From contig CBDFIO010000001.1 of NCBI GenBank assembly GCA_965248155.1, forward strand, positions 62,001 to 126,000: DNA of 64,000 bases. The letters are read 5' to 3'. The notes beneath the pieces are model-generated. The model was not told the origin of the DNA. It made no database searches and saw nothing but the letters and a program-made list of their open reading frames with translations. The stretch comes from RFSX01 sp965248155. GTDB lineage: Bacteria; Bacteroidota; Bacteroidia; Chitinophagales; Saprospiraceae. Both the position numbers and the translations under genes were made by a program. Of the stretch, positions 37,335 through 47,333 are shown in pieces; position 1 is the first letter of the stretch, and every line of letters begins with the position of its first letter.

Positions 37335-37631
37335 ATGGTTAAATATAAATTGGTACGTTTTTTTAATGATAGTGAAATCCCACCTCGTATAACAGAATTT
37401 GACAGTAAAGAGGAGTTCGTTAATAGTGCCACATTACGCTTTTCGGCAAGATATCTAACTGAGACAGATTTAGGATTGAGAATAATTGAAGAGTTTAGAA
37501 CAATTTTGAGAGAAAACGAAATTACATACCTTACCAATGATGATATGTTAGATCTACATAAAACATTCAAAAAGAAACTCAAGAAGTTCCCTGCTAACCA
37601 CCCAGCCCCCGATCAATTCTCTCCTGAATAG
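37335..37631 (+). CDS. Hypothetical protein
   Basis: 98 aa, cytoplasmic, mixed alpha/beta, no recognised domain (MVKYKLVRFFNDSEIPPRITEF...). Its 3' end overlaps the convergent minus-strand gene by 38 bp. It is the first frame on the far side of attR. Reality is supported only by length and plausible composition. Confidence 0.4.
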   Translation: MVKYKLVRFFNDSEIPPRITEFDSKEEFVNSATLRFSARYLTETDLGLRIIEEFRTILRENEITYLTNDDMLDLHKTFKKKLKKFPANHPAPDQFSPE

Positions 37632-37824
37632 CCTTGTCTACTAACTCAGGTATTTTATCTGCTATTATTCTCTCCATAATTTGTTGTGATACTTCAGAGA
37701 CTAGATCAATTGCTATCTCTCTAGCTATTTCACGAATTTCGTCTTTTCTCGATCTATTTTCATTAGGTGGATTGTTCAGATAGTTTATCATATCCTTCCA
37801 TCTTTTACAGTCAGTTAATCCCAT
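37594..37824 (-). CDS. Small hypothetical protein
   Basis: 76 aa, charged and helical (RKDEIREIAREIAIDLVSEV...ERIDRGLGG). It overlaps the upstream coiled-coil gene by 14 bp, as expected for a coupled pair. Function unknown. Confidence 0.4.
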   Translation of the reverse strand: MGLTDCKRWKDMINYLNNPPNENRSRKDEIREIAREIAIDLVSEVSQQIMERIIADKIPELVDKAIQERIDRGLGG

Positions 37825-38203
37825 TGTATCTTGAATTTGGTCTTTTCTTTGCCTCCTTTCTTATGTAAGATTTGAGGTCTGAATTATCTCTCTTTTGGTT
37901 CTTGTAATCTATCTCATAGGTGTCTTTCATCCTCTTCATATCATCTAGCTTACTGTTTACATCTGACAGCTTATTGTTTTGTTTGTCTTTTAGAAGATAG
38001 ATATCCCTTTCAAACTTATCCTTAAGATTCTTATTATCTCTATTGGACTGATGAACTCTCATGTCAGCCATATTAGTATCAAACTGAGCTTGCATTATTT
38101 GGAAGTACGCCTTAAACTCCCTATCAATCAAACTCTTTCGCTTCTCGTACAACTCAGTATCATACTCAAGTTTCTTTTGGTCTAATCTGAGATGAGCTTG
38201 GTC
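37811..38203 (-). pseudogene. Coiled-coil protein, N-terminus cut by IS3 copy D
   Basis: The frame is open from the IS boundary (38203) to 37811 with no start of its own before TTG 38152. It is almost entirely Lys/Asp/Asn-rich coiled coil (LKDKFERDIYLLKDKQNNKLSD, YKNQKRDNSDLKSYIRKEAKK). Family unknown. Confidence 0.5.
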
Positions 38204-38243
38204 TGTAGGTCTTCAAACCAAAGTGGACAATAAGTGAATAAAA

Positions 38244-39227
38244 TTAAGTTACACTTTTAAAAGTTAAATTGAAATATTCTTGTCTGCGTTTTTTAAATGT
38301 TTTGTGTTTACATAATTTTTTTCTCTTCAGTTTTTCTTCTTTTAATCCATAATAAACATCTGCTGGTGTCAAGTTTTGTAAAGATTCATGATATCTGTGA
38401 TGGTTATAATATTTTACAAATTGTGAAAGAGGAAAACTCAATTCACCTGGGCTGTAATAATGATCCAGTTTAATTACATTTTTCATTGTTCTGTGATACC
38501 TTTCAATCTTGCCTTGCGTTTGAGGATGACCAGGTCTTCCTCTCACATGTTTAATTTTGTAATCATCCAAATAAGAGCTCAACTCTTGACTTAAATAACA
38601 AGATCCATTATCAGATAATAACTTAGGCGGTTTATTCAAATTTACATTTGGATGGTTTAATGCCTGATTCAAAGTATTTTTTACATCAAGGGTTTTCATC
38701 GTTGAGCACAACTCCCAACTTATAATGTACCTAGAATAATCATCTAATATAGTCGATAGGTAATACCATCCCCAGCCAATGATTTTGAAATAAGTAAAAT
38801 CAGTTTGCCACATTTGATTGACAGTTGTTGTTTTGTCTTTAAATTCATCTGCGGCAGATATTAAATCATAATGAGGAGGGTTTATCAGTCCAGCAGATTT
38901 CAATATTCTGTAAACACTGCTTTCGCTTATAAAGTATTGATTCTCATCAGTATACCTGCAAGCCAATTCTCTACAAGAAAGCTCTGAAACTTCCAGTGCC
39001 AGATTCAATATATTAGACCTGATCCGATCAGGAATCTTGTTCCAGTAATGCTTCCTTGTACTTTTCTTTTCCTCTAATCCTACAATTCCATTTTCCCGAT
39101 ATTTCTTATACCAGTTGTAAAAGGTTGATTTGTGAATACCAATTTCCTTGAGAGTTCTTCTAACACTCCATTCGGATTGCTCAACCAGCCTAATCAGTTC
39201 CATCTTTTCTTTTGCTGTAAATCGCAT
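38244..39227 (-). CDS. IS3-family OrfB transposase (copy D)
   Basis: 327 aa and intact with DDE blocks. YRENGIVGLEE variant. One near-terminal change (RRQEYF instead of RRQKYF). Confidence 0.9.
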   Translation of the reverse strand: MRFTAKEKMELIRLVEQSEWSVRRTLKEIGIHKSTFYNWYKKYRENGIVGLEEKKSTRKHYWNKIPDRIRSNILNLALEVSELSCRELACRYTDENQYFISESSVYRILKSAGLINPPHYDLISAADEFKDKTTTVNQMWQTDFTYFKIIGWGWYYLSTILDDYSRYIISWELCSTMKTLDVKNTLNQALNHPNVNLNKPPKLLSDNGSCYLSQELSSYLDDYKIKHVRGRPGHPQTQGKIERYHRTMKNVIKLDHYYSPGELSFPLSQFVKYYNHHRYHESLQNLTPADVYYGLKEEKLKRKKLCKHKTFKKRRQEYFNLTFKSVT

Positions 39228-39241
39228 ATACTTCTTGAATT

Positions 39242-39592
39242 TTATTTTACTCCATTCAAGCTTTTTTTAAGCACACGATTTTTTAGAGTAAGTTCTGCTA
39301 CTACCTCTTTAAGGTCTTGATTTTCTGTCTTTAGATGTTGAACTTCTGAAGTATTGGCTTCACGTTCTGTGTCTCCCTTTAAACGTTTCTTCCCTGCTTC
39401 CATGAAATCTTTACTCCACTTATAATATAGTGGTTGTGAAATCTCTTCTCTTCTACAAAGAGAAGCAACGCTTTGTTCTCCTCTTAATCCTTCAATGACT
39501 ATTCTAATCTTTTCTTCTGTAGAAAATTTACGTCTTGTCCTTCTTTTTACATCTCGGACATAAGATTCTGCTGATTTGTTTTTCTTGTTCAT
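39242..39592 (-). CDS. IS3-family OrfA (copy D)
   Basis: 116 aa and intact. It precedes OrfB with the same 14-bp gap and A7 frameshift run seen in copies B and C. Confidence 0.9.
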   Translation of the reverse strand: MNKKNKSAESYVRDVKRRTRRKFSTEEKIRIVIEGLRGEQSVASLCRREEISQPLYYKWSKDFMEAGKKRLKGDTEREANTSEVQHLKTENQDLKEVVAELTLKNRVLKKSLNGVK

Positions 39593-39667
39593 AATAAAGT
39601 GAATTTAATAGTTATGTATAACTTAATTTTATTCACTTAATGGTCCACTTTTATTTGACGATTTACA

Positions 39668-40529
39668 GAAATACCATGTAGAAGGTATAACTGGATTAGA
39701 GGAAAAGAAAAGTACAAGGAAGCATTACTGGAACAAGATTCCTGATCGGATCAGGTCTAATATATTGAATCTGGCACTGGAAGTTTCAGAGCTTTCTTGT
39801 AGAGAATTGGCTTGCAGGTATACTGATGAGAATCAATACTTTATAAGCGAAAGCAGGGTTTACAGAATATTGAAATCTGCTGGACTGATAAACCCTCCTC
39901 ATTATGATCTGATATCTGCCGCAGATGAATTTAAAGACAAAACAACAACTGTCAATCAAATGTGGCAAACTGATTTTACTTATTTCAAAATCATTGGCTG
40001 GGGATGGTATTACCTATCGACTATATTAGATGATTATTCTAGGTACATTATAAGTTGGGAGTTGTGCTCAACGATGAAAACCCTTGATGTAAAAAATACT
40101 TTGAATCAGGCATTAAACCATCCAAATGTAAATTTGAATAAACCGCCTAAGTTATTATCTGATAATGGATCTTGTTATTTAAGTCAAGAGTTGAGCTCTT
40201 ATTTGGATGATTACAAAATTAAACATGTGAGAGGAAGACCTGGTCATCCTCAAACGCAAGGCAAGATTGAAAGGTATCACAGAACAATGAAAAATGTAAT
40301 TAAACTGGATCATTATTACAGCCCAGGTGAATTGAGTTTTCCTCTTTCACAATTTGTAAAATATTATAACCATCACAGATATCATGAATCTTTACAAAAC
40401 TTGACACCAGCAGATGTTTATTATGGATTAAAAGAAGAAAAACTGAAGAGAAAAAAATTATGTAAACACAAAACATTTAAAAAACGCAGACAAAAATATT
40501 TCAATTTAACTTTTAAAAGTGTAACTTAA
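39668..40529 (+). pseudogene. IS3-family OrfB fragment (copy E)
   Basis: Lacks OrfA and about the first 42 residues of OrfB, including its HTH. The rve DDE core and C-terminus are intact; an internal ATG at 39765 could give 254 aa. Not expected to be an active transposase. Confidence 0.85.
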
Positions 40530-40569
40530 TTTTATTCACTTATTGTCCACTTTGGTTTGAAGACCTACA
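39668..40569 (+). mobile_element. IS3-family fragment E (5' third missing)
   Basis: Starts abruptly inside orfB (…KKYHVEGITGLEE) directly against copy D and runs to the normal right end GACCTACA at 40569. The YHVEGIT variant links it to copy A at the window's left. Confidence 0.9.
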
Positions 40570-41115
40570 CTTCGACTAATCCAGAGTTATTTCCAGTATT
40601 ATCGTTATCAACTGAACTTATAGCTAAAATCTTCCCATCATCTGACATATCAATATCAAACCCAAAGTGATCTAATTCATTTATTCCATATATTCCTTCA
40701 CTAAATTCTTCATAAACTCCATTATTCAGTTTAAATGTTGAAACCCTACCTTTCAGAAATCCTTCACTGCTATTATCAGGTGATCCGACTGCTAATATTT
40801 TACCATCACCACTAATTGATATTTTTCTTCCAAACTTTTCTGATTTGTTTCCATCGATTGAATCTAACTTAATAAGGTTTTCTTCCTCATCCAAAGCGTA
40901 AATATTAACTGAAGAATATTGCTAATCAAGGAACCATTTGAAGAAACAGCTAAAATATGACCTGAATTAGACATGTCAATTGATAAACCTATTTGTTCCA
41001 TTTCGAATTTTCCTAAAATGGAATCTAATGGGGTAAATTGAGAAATCCCATTAGTAATACACACAAAAACCAGATAAATAACTAATTGGAAATATCGGTA
41101 AATATTAAAATACAT
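40570..41115 (-). pseudogene. FG-GAP-like beta-propeller protein, frameshifted and truncated
   Basis: Begins at ATG 41113-41115 with a signal peptide (MYFNIYRYFQLVIYLVFVCI...ISQ), then propeller repeats of the SISGDGKILAVGSPDN / DMSDDGKILAISSVDN type. The reading frame shifts near 40915, where NSSVNIYALDEEENLIKLD resumes after a one-base loss. Fragment E of the IS removes everything after three repeats. Secreted propeller proteins of this kind are common in the lineage. This one is dead. Confidence 0.75.
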
Positions 41116-41150
41116 ATCTATACTGATCCTATTAAATAAATAATATTCTA

Positions 41151-41612
41151 AAATTATCATTAATTATAAAAGGAAATAATGCATTAAGTCATAATATTAA
41201 AATAGAAAGATTCTATTCAAGAGATGAAGCCAATTTCTTAATCTTCATTGGTGATAAAAAAGATTATACAGATTATTATCCTGAAGCTGAGAAACATGTT
41301 TATGATAACTTTGGTTTAGTTTTCGTTATCACTAATGAAGACCATGAAATTAATTTTGGTCATATGTTTATAGATACTGTTCGAAACAAAGATGTACTAT
41401 GTCAGATGCATCTATTACGAGAAGAACTAACACAGGCTTTAGGAATGATGAAAGATCATACTGGCCCCTCAGATAGCATTTTTTATTCAGATTGGACATG
41501 TTCAATTAAATATTCTGAATTGGACAAACGGATGATACAGTACTTTCTAATGGATGAAATCAAAGCCGGGATGGATGAGGATAGTTTTAGAATGGCTTTA
41601 AATAACCTATAA
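41151..41612 (+). pseudogene. C-terminal part of a DUF2927-like protein
   Basis: The frame is open from at least 41151 with no plausible start codon until ATG 41364. Sequence: IERFYSRDEANFLIFIGDKKDYTDYYPE, then HLLREELTQALGMMKDH, DSIFYSDWTCSIKYSELDKRMIQYF, DEIKAGMDEDSF. This matches the C-terminal region of DUF2927 proteins, probably secreted enzymes of unknown activity. The N-terminus seems lost at a rearrangement near 41150. Confidence 0.55.
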
Positions 41613-41794
41613 CCTATTAACATTTAGATTAAAAGCTTATCCCTTGAATTAGTTTTTTATTGCATTCGCTACACGAATGAATTGATTATTAATCTCTTAT
41701 CACCAACAAGCATTCATTCGTCTTATAATCTATTATTCTCGATTATTTTTTATTATTTTATTGCATATTTTTTGATATACAACACTGCATTCCA

Positions 41795-42175
41795 ATGGAT
41801 GACAAAATAAGAGAAAAAGCTGAAGAGAAATTCATGGCCAAACGTGGATTTACAATCGTTACAACAGTATTTCTATGTGTATCGATAATTCTTTACATTA
41901 TTAGCCTCAACGTCGATCCCCTTTCAGCATATTGGGTACGATTTCCCATTATGGTTCTGGGTCTTGTTTTACTTATAATTTATGTTTCATTATTTGGATT
42001 CTCTCTGGATAGTTATCGAGAATTAGATTGGGAAGAAGAGGAAATTTTTAGAGAAATGGCAAAAATTAAAAAGAAAGAATTACATAAAAGACTGGAATCA
42101 GCGGATCAAAACCCTGAATCACTGGATTTGAAACATTTAGAAGTACTGGAAGAAAAACAGAAAGACCGAAGATAA
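41795..42175 (+). CDS. 2TM-domain membrane protein
   Basis: 126 aa. Charged N-terminus, two membrane helices (FTIVTTVFLCVSIILYIISL and FPIMVLGLVLLIIYVSLFGF) and a long acidic/basic cytoplasmic helix. This is the 2TM domain architecture common in Bacteroidota, function unknown. The first clearly chromosomal gene after the mobile region. Confidence 0.8.
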   Translation: MDDKIREKAEEKFMAKRGFTIVTTVFLCVSIILYIISLNVDPLSAYWVRFPIMVLGLVLLIIYVSLFGFSLDSYRELDWEEEEIFREMAKIKKKELHKRLESADQNPESLDLKHLEVLEEKQKDRR

Positions 42176-42307
42176 TTGACCTGATTAAGATATTTTCGAC
42201 CCATCTTTTAGAGTTCTTTATTCATTATCAACCGAAGAAATTTTGTATTTTTAGTTGGATTGATTAAAACCTTTCCGATTAATCTATGGTATTGCATTAA
42301 TCTTTGA

Positions 42308-45127
42308 ATGATAAGAATGTTAAGACGAGGTTTTCTTGTGTTATTGGTTTTTCTCTTTACAATTTCTTTATTTTCTCAAAATAAAGTCAAGGGAATAGTC
42401 TTGGACGCCATTAATAACGATCCAATCATTGGAGCTAACGTTATCATCCAGGGGACATCGACCGGAACTATAACAGACTGGGATGGTTCTTTTGAATTTA
42501 CGACTGCAGATCAATATCCCATTACTCTTGTAGTGAGTTATATCGGTTATGAAGATGAAATAATTATCGCCGATGCTGAAAAAAGACTTACCATTACTAT
42601 GGAAGAAAATTCCATTTTAATTGAAGCGGTAGAAGTGAAAGGAAGCAGGATTCTTGATAAACAAAAGGAGTCACCCTTGACTATTGAATCTTTAGATTTA
42701 ATAGCCATTAAGGAAACACCCGCAGCAGATTTTTACGATGGTTTAGGAGCCCTTAAAGGCGTAGATCTTACAGCTGCAAGTTTAGGTTTTAAAGTGGTCA
42801 ACACAAGAGGCTTTAACAGCACAAGCCCGGTAAGATCACTTCAGATTATTGATGGCTTGGACAATCAAGCTCCCGGTCTTAATTTTTCTCTTGGAAATTT
42901 CCTTGGCACTTCTGAACTTGATGTTAATAAAGTAGAACTTATAGTTGGCGCAAGTTCAGCGTTTTATGGACCAAATGCTTTTAATGGAGTCATCAGCATG
43001 GAAACAAGAGATCCATTTTTTCATACAGGTTTATCTGCTATGGTAAAATATGGTGAGCGAAGTCTTTTCAAAACGGCGGTCAGGTATGCCGGTGCTATTA
43101 ATAATAAATCTGATCATAAAACCTTTGCATTCAAATTCAATCTGGAATACCTTGAAGCTGATGATTGGGAAGCTGACAATTACGACCCTATAGATGGGTC
43201 AAGAGTTCCAGCAGACAATCCCGGACGCTATGATGCAGTAAATATTTATGGTGACGAATATCAGAGATCAAATGATTTCTCTTCATTTCCAATTTTTTCA
43301 AATCCTGGTCAGGGTATTTGGTACAGGACGGGATACAGAGAAATTGATTTGGTAGACTACGATACAAGAAACCTTAAGGCAAATGCCGCATTGCATTTCA
43401 GAACTAATCCTGCTTTAAAAGAACAATCTCCGGAATTGATTATTGGATCCAGTTATGGATCCGGAACGACAGTATATCAAGGGGACAACAGATTCAGTCT
43501 AAAAGGCATTACTTTCCTTCAGAATAAAATTGAATATCGAAAGAAAAATAAGTTTTTTATACGCGCTTATTCTACAAGAACCGGAGCAGGAGACAGTTAT
43601 GATCCTTATTTTACAGCTCTTGAATTACAGCGTAAGGCCAAGAAAAATGTAAACTGGTCTATTGATTACAGCGATTATTGGTTGTCTGAAGTGATTCCTC
43701 AGATTGAAGCAGATGATACCTATCCCGAATTAATCATCATTTTCGATCCCTACACAGGGGAGTTAGAAACAATATTTGATATTGATGCAGCTAGACAATG
43801 GCTGATTGATAATACTGATCGATTGACTACATGGCATTCAGAAGCAGAAGCATTTTCCAATGGTCCTGGTCAAGGTGCAAGTTTAGCAGTCCCTTTTTAT
43901 GAACCGGGAACTCAAAGATTCGAGGATGAATTTAATCGAATTTCAGGTTCGCTTCGTACAGATGGAGGAACTAAATTCTTTGATAATTCATCTTTATATC
44001 ATGTCCATGGAGAACATGTTTTCACACCAATTTTTATGGACAAGATTACGGTAGGGGCCAATTACAGGCTATACAGACCCGATTCTCAAGGTACTGTATT
44101 CTCGGATACTTCTGGTGTTGAAATTACGAACTCCGAGATTGGATTCTACGGAGGTTTTGAAAAATCTTTTGCAAATAACAAGATGAAAGCTCAAGCAGCA
44201 ATAAGGGCCGATAAAAACGAAAATTTTGATTTGCTATTTTCCCCTGCAGCTTCACTGGTTTATACTCCTTCACCGAATAACTTCTTTAGGCTATCATTTT
44301 CCTCTGCAATCAGAAATCCAACTTTGGCAGATCAATATTTATTCCTGAACGTAGGGAGGGCTACACTTTCTGGTAACTTGAACGGTGCTGAAAATTTAAT
44401 ACCGGTAGAATCTTTGATTGATTTTTTTAATACTCAGAGAAGAGATACTTTGGTATATTTTGATATCAGCCCGATTAGACCTGAAGAAGTCAAAACATTT
44501 GAATTAGGATTTAGAACGACTTTGTTTGGAAGCGTTTATGTGGATGCGGGCTATTACTATAGTTTCTATGACAATTTCATAGGTTATAACATAGGTGTAG
44601 AAGCAGAATTCGATGATTTAGGATTTCCTATTGGACAAATTAAAGCATTCAGATATTCAGCCAATTCGAATAATACGGTAACCACACAAGGTTTTTCTAT
44701 AGGCTTTAATTATTATTTAGCGAATAATTATAGTCTCAACGGGAATTATTCGTGGAATAAACTGAATACAGATATTGATGACAATATTATTCCGGCATTT
44801 AATACACCTGAACATAAATTTAATGTGGGATTTGGAGGGCGAAAATTGAATATAGACTTGGGTAAAACTACTTTAAGGAATATTGGCTTCAATATTAACT
44901 ACAAATGGATCGAAAGTTTTATATTTGAAGGCTCACCCCAATTTACTGGTTTTGTTCCTACATATGGACTGTTGGATGCTCAGAGCAATTTTGATTTCCC
45001 GAAAATCAATTCAAATATCAAATTTGGAGCTTCAAATATTCTCAATGAAGAAAGTTTCCAAGCATATGGAGGACCTCGAATTGGAAGATTAGCTTATGTG
45101 ACCTATACTTATGAACCAGGAAGATAA
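42308..45127 (+). CDS. TonB-dependent receptor with CarbopepD_reg domain
   Basis: 939 aa. Signal peptide (LVLLVFLFTISLFSQ), CarboxypepD_reg-like domain (VKGIVLDAINNDPIIGANVIIQGTSTG..WDGSFEF), plug (VNTRGFNSTSP, LIVGASSAFYGPNAFNGVI) and a long beta-barrel ending LAYVTYTYEPGR. No SusD partner follows. Instead a T9SS-secreted hydrolase-like gene starts 36 bp downstream, suggesting uptake of a product or substrate of that protein. Substrate unknown. Confidence 0.92.
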   Translation: MIRMLRRGFLVLLVFLFTISLFSQNKVKGIVLDAINNDPIIGANVIIQGTSTGTITDWDGSFEFTTADQYPITLVVSYIGYEDEIIIADAEKRLTITMEENSILIEAVEVKGSRILDKQKESPLTIESLDLIAIKETPAADFYDGLGALKGVDLTAASLGFKVVNTRGFNSTSPVRSLQIIDGLDNQAPGLNFSLGNFLGTSELDVNKVELIVGASSAFYGPNAFNGVISMETRDPFFHTGLSAMVKYGERSLFKTAVRYAGAINNKSDHKTFAFKFNLEYLEADDWEADNYDPIDGSRVPADNPGRYDAVNIYGDEYQRSNDFSSFPIFSNPGQGIWYRTGYREIDLVDYDTRNLKANAALHFRTNPALKEQSPELIIGSSYGSGTTVYQGDNRFSLKGITFLQNKIEYRKKNKFFIRAYSTRTGAGDSYDPYFTALELQRKAKKNVNWSIDYSDYWLSEVIPQIEADDTYPELIIIFDPYTGELETIFDIDAARQWLIDNTDRLTTWHSEAEAFSNGPGQGASLAVPFYEPGTQRFEDEFNRISGSLRTDGGTKFFDNSSLYHVHGEHVFTPIFMDKITVGANYRLYRPDSQGTVFSDTSGVEITNSEIGFYGGFEKSFANNKMKAQAAIRADKNENFDLLFSPAASLVYTPSPNNFFRLSFSSAIRNPTLADQYLFLNVGRATLSGNLNGAENLIPVESLIDFFNTQRRDTLVYFDISPIRPEEVKTFELGFRTTLFGSVYVDAGYYYSFYDNFIGYNIGVEAEFDDLGFPIGQIKAFRYSANSNNTVTTQGFSIGFNYYLANNYSLNGNYSWNKLNTDIDDNIIPAFNTPEHKFNVGFGGRKLNIDLGKTTLRNIGFNINYKWIESFIFEGSPQFTGFVPTYGLLDAQSNFDFPKINSNIKFGASNILNEESFQAYGGPRIGRLAYVTYTYEPGR

Positions 45128-45163
45128 ACTTTGAATTATAAATAAACTTAAAAATAATTTTAT

Positions 45164-46828
45164 ATGAAAAAACTATACACTTTACTAGTATTGATCCCAG
45201 TTTTGGCTCTTTCTACAAATATGTTTAGCCAGGACGAGAGATATTTAGATGAGATTTTTGATGATGTGGAAGTAGAATCAGTTATTTATAGCCAAAATGC
45301 AACTGTTTTATTTCTTCCTTTCTTTTTTGAAGCTATTCAAATTCCTCTTCAGATGGATATTTATACACCAGCCGGGGATACAGAAACAAATAGACCATTG
45401 GTAATGGTTTATCATACAGGAAATTTTTTACCAGCGGTTACAAACCAAGGGATTTCAGGAAGCATAGTAGATTCCTCAGTGGTAGAATTTTGTAAGGAAT
45501 TTGCCAGAAGAGGGTATGTCGTCGCAGCACCTAACTACAGGACTGGTTGGAATCCGCTTGCCACTACACAACCTGAAAGGGTTTTAGGTTTGATTCAAGC
45601 CGCGTATAGAGGAATTCAGGATGCACGAACGGCTATTAGATATATGAGAGCCGACGCCATGGTGGATAACAACCATGGTATTAATCCTAATTCTGTAACA
45701 GCTTTTGGAATGGGAACAGGAGGATATGTTTCCTTAGGAGTTGCTACATTGGATGAATATGTAGAGATAGTCAATACTACTCATGGGCCTGCAAAGTTCC
45801 TATTGGATACTGATGGAGATGGACTTCCTGATGCACCAATGGTTTTAGAAGCTTACCATGGAGATATTAATGGTGAAAACGAAACCGTTGTTCCAGATGC
45901 GAATTTTCCTCCTTTCTTACCGGCAGGAGATACATCACTGTACACTCATTTTGCGGGAATAAGTTCAGAAATTAACTTAGGCATAAATGTGGGAGGTGCA
46001 TTAGGTGACATATCTTGGGTTGACGAGAATTCACCACCAATTATCAGTGTTCATTCTCCTTTTGACATTTTTGCTCCTTATGATGACGCTACTGTGATCG
46101 TGCCTACAACAGGGGACCCTGTTATTCGAGCTCAGGGTAGTTTTGCAGTTGCCAAGGCTCAGGACTCCTTAGGCCATAACCAAATGTGGAAAGATGCCAC
46201 CTTTAATGATGCCACCACTCTCACTGCCATGGGAGCGTCTGCTGCAGCAGGACATGATTACATTGAAGGATTATTCCCATGGTTGAGACCTCTTAATTCT
46301 TTTGGTCTGCCTGAAGGTGTAGTTTTGAATTGGTGGGACCCGGAAGCAATAGCTCCAGGTCAGCAAGGAATGGGCTTGCCTTGGAATCAACTTCCACATC
46401 CATCAAGTACTGATTCTTTACCTCTTACTTTTCATACTCAAGGATTATTGCTTAATGAAGGTATGTCTGCTGAGAAAGCAAGAGGACACATCAATGAAAT
46501 TATGGCTTACATTGCCCCAAGAGCATGTGTTGCATTAGAATTACCATGTGCAGCTAATTTTACAATTTCAACTGAAGAGATTCTAAAAGACAATAATATT
46601 GTTACTCTATCTCCGAACCCTGCATCTCACTTCATTGAATTAAAATCAAATGAAGAAGCAATGGAAAGAGTAGAATTGTTGAGTGTTGATGGGAAACTGT
46701 TAGATGTCATCAATAATGTCAATGACAGATATCTTAGATTGGATATAAATGCTTATGATTCGGGAATGTATATTGCTAAAATATACTTCGAAAAAGGATT
46801 AATCAGCAAACAAATTATTAAAGAATAA
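45164..46828 (+). CDS. Secreted alpha/beta-hydrolase-like protein with T9SS tail
   Basis: 554 aa. Signal peptide, hydrolase fold (PLVMVYHTGNFLPA, EFARRGYVVAAPNYRTGW, ARTAIRYMRADA) and a type IX sorting domain (VTLSPNPASHFIELKSN...KQIIKE). The nucleophile elbow reads FGMGTGGY: the serine of GxSxG is replaced by glycine, with a neighbouring Thr. The ordinary triad is therefore broken and the protein may be binding-only or use other residues. D314-region and H-containing loops remain. Probably an operon with the TonB receptor. Confidence 0.8.
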   Translation: MKKLYTLLVLIPVLALSTNMFSQDERYLDEIFDDVEVESVIYSQNATVLFLPFFFEAIQIPLQMDIYTPAGDTETNRPLVMVYHTGNFLPAVTNQGISGSIVDSSVVEFCKEFARRGYVVAAPNYRTGWNPLATTQPERVLGLIQAAYRGIQDARTAIRYMRADAMVDNNHGINPNSVTAFGMGTGGYVSLGVATLDEYVEIVNTTHGPAKFLLDTDGDGLPDAPMVLEAYHGDINGENETVVPDANFPPFLPAGDTSLYTHFAGISSEINLGINVGGALGDISWVDENSPPIISVHSPFDIFAPYDDATVIVPTTGDPVIRAQGSFAVAKAQDSLGHNQMWKDATFNDATTLTAMGASAAAGHDYIEGLFPWLRPLNSFGLPEGVVLNWWDPEAIAPGQQGMGLPWNQLPHPSSTDSLPLTFHTQGLLLNEGMSAEKARGHINEIMAYIAPRACVALELPCAANFTISTEEILKDNNIVTLSPNPASHFIELKSNEEAMERVELLSVDGKLLDVINNVNDRYLRLDINAYDSGMYIAKIYFEKGLISKQIIKE

Positions 46829-46849
46829 TCATTTCTTGATAAAATAATA

Positions 46850-46881
46850 AAAAAGGGCTTCAAGTTATTGAAGCCCTTTTT
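46850..46881. terminator. Bidirectional intrinsic terminator
   Basis: GGGCTTCAA-GTTA-TTGAAGCCC at 46855-46876, flanked by an A-run and a T-run. It serves both the hydrolase gene and the convergent holin-like gene. Confidence 0.9.
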
Positions 46882-46883
46882 AT

Positions 46884-47204
46884 TTACATTATAACACGAA
46901 CGACACTTTCTGTGCAGGAAACTATAAACGCGAGTATAAGCGCCCACCAGAAATTCTTTACTTCAAAATCTTTTATAAACCAATCTGCAATCAAAATAAG
47001 GATTGCATCTAACAGCAATGTGAACAGTCCAAATGTTAATATCCCTAAAGAAACAATCTTTAGAAATGAACCTAAAGTAACGCTGAGTACAGCAACTACT
47101 ACGGCAATTATTACAGATGTCAAAAAATTGTTTTGTTTCACCCCTTCAAGGATTCTAGATCCAAGAAAGAATCCTAAAGCACTAGCAAGTATGTTTATTA
47201 CCAT
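46884..47204 (-). CDS. Phage-holin-4-type membrane protein
   Basis: 106 aa, four hydrophobic segments (FLTSVIIAVVVAVLSVTLGSFL, GILTFGLFTLLLDAILILIADW, FWWALILAFIVSCTESVV). It matches the Phage_holin_4_2 family, a misnomer since most members are chromosomal membrane proteins of unknown role. No phage genes are nearby. Confidence 0.85.
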   Translation of the reverse strand: MVINILASALGFFLGSRILEGVKQNNFLTSVIIAVVVAVLSVTLGSFLKIVSLGILTFGLFTLLLDAILILIADWFIKDFEVKNFWWALILAFIVSCTESVVRVIM

Positions 47205-47333
47205 TTTGTTTTACATTTATACAATTACTAACATCATAGAAGAGTTAATAATTCTTGAGAATTATCTTAATCTATCAAAATGCGATTTTTTTCGATTAAA
47301 GTTATATTTGATAGATCAGCAAATCCAAATTAA

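Larger units (their letters stand above)
38204..39667 (-). mobile_element. IS3-family element, copy D (complete, 1464 bp)
   Basis: TGTAGGTCTTC at 38204 to GACGATTTACA at 39667. Its right end abuts IS3 fragment E in opposite orientation with no spacer, so it either inserted into an older copy or arose by recombination between copies. The left flank is the coiled-coil gene. Confidence 0.93.

Noticed and set aside
46884..47204. Prophage, because of a holin-family protein
   Set aside because: This family is mostly chromosomal and there are no phage structural or lysis genes nearby.
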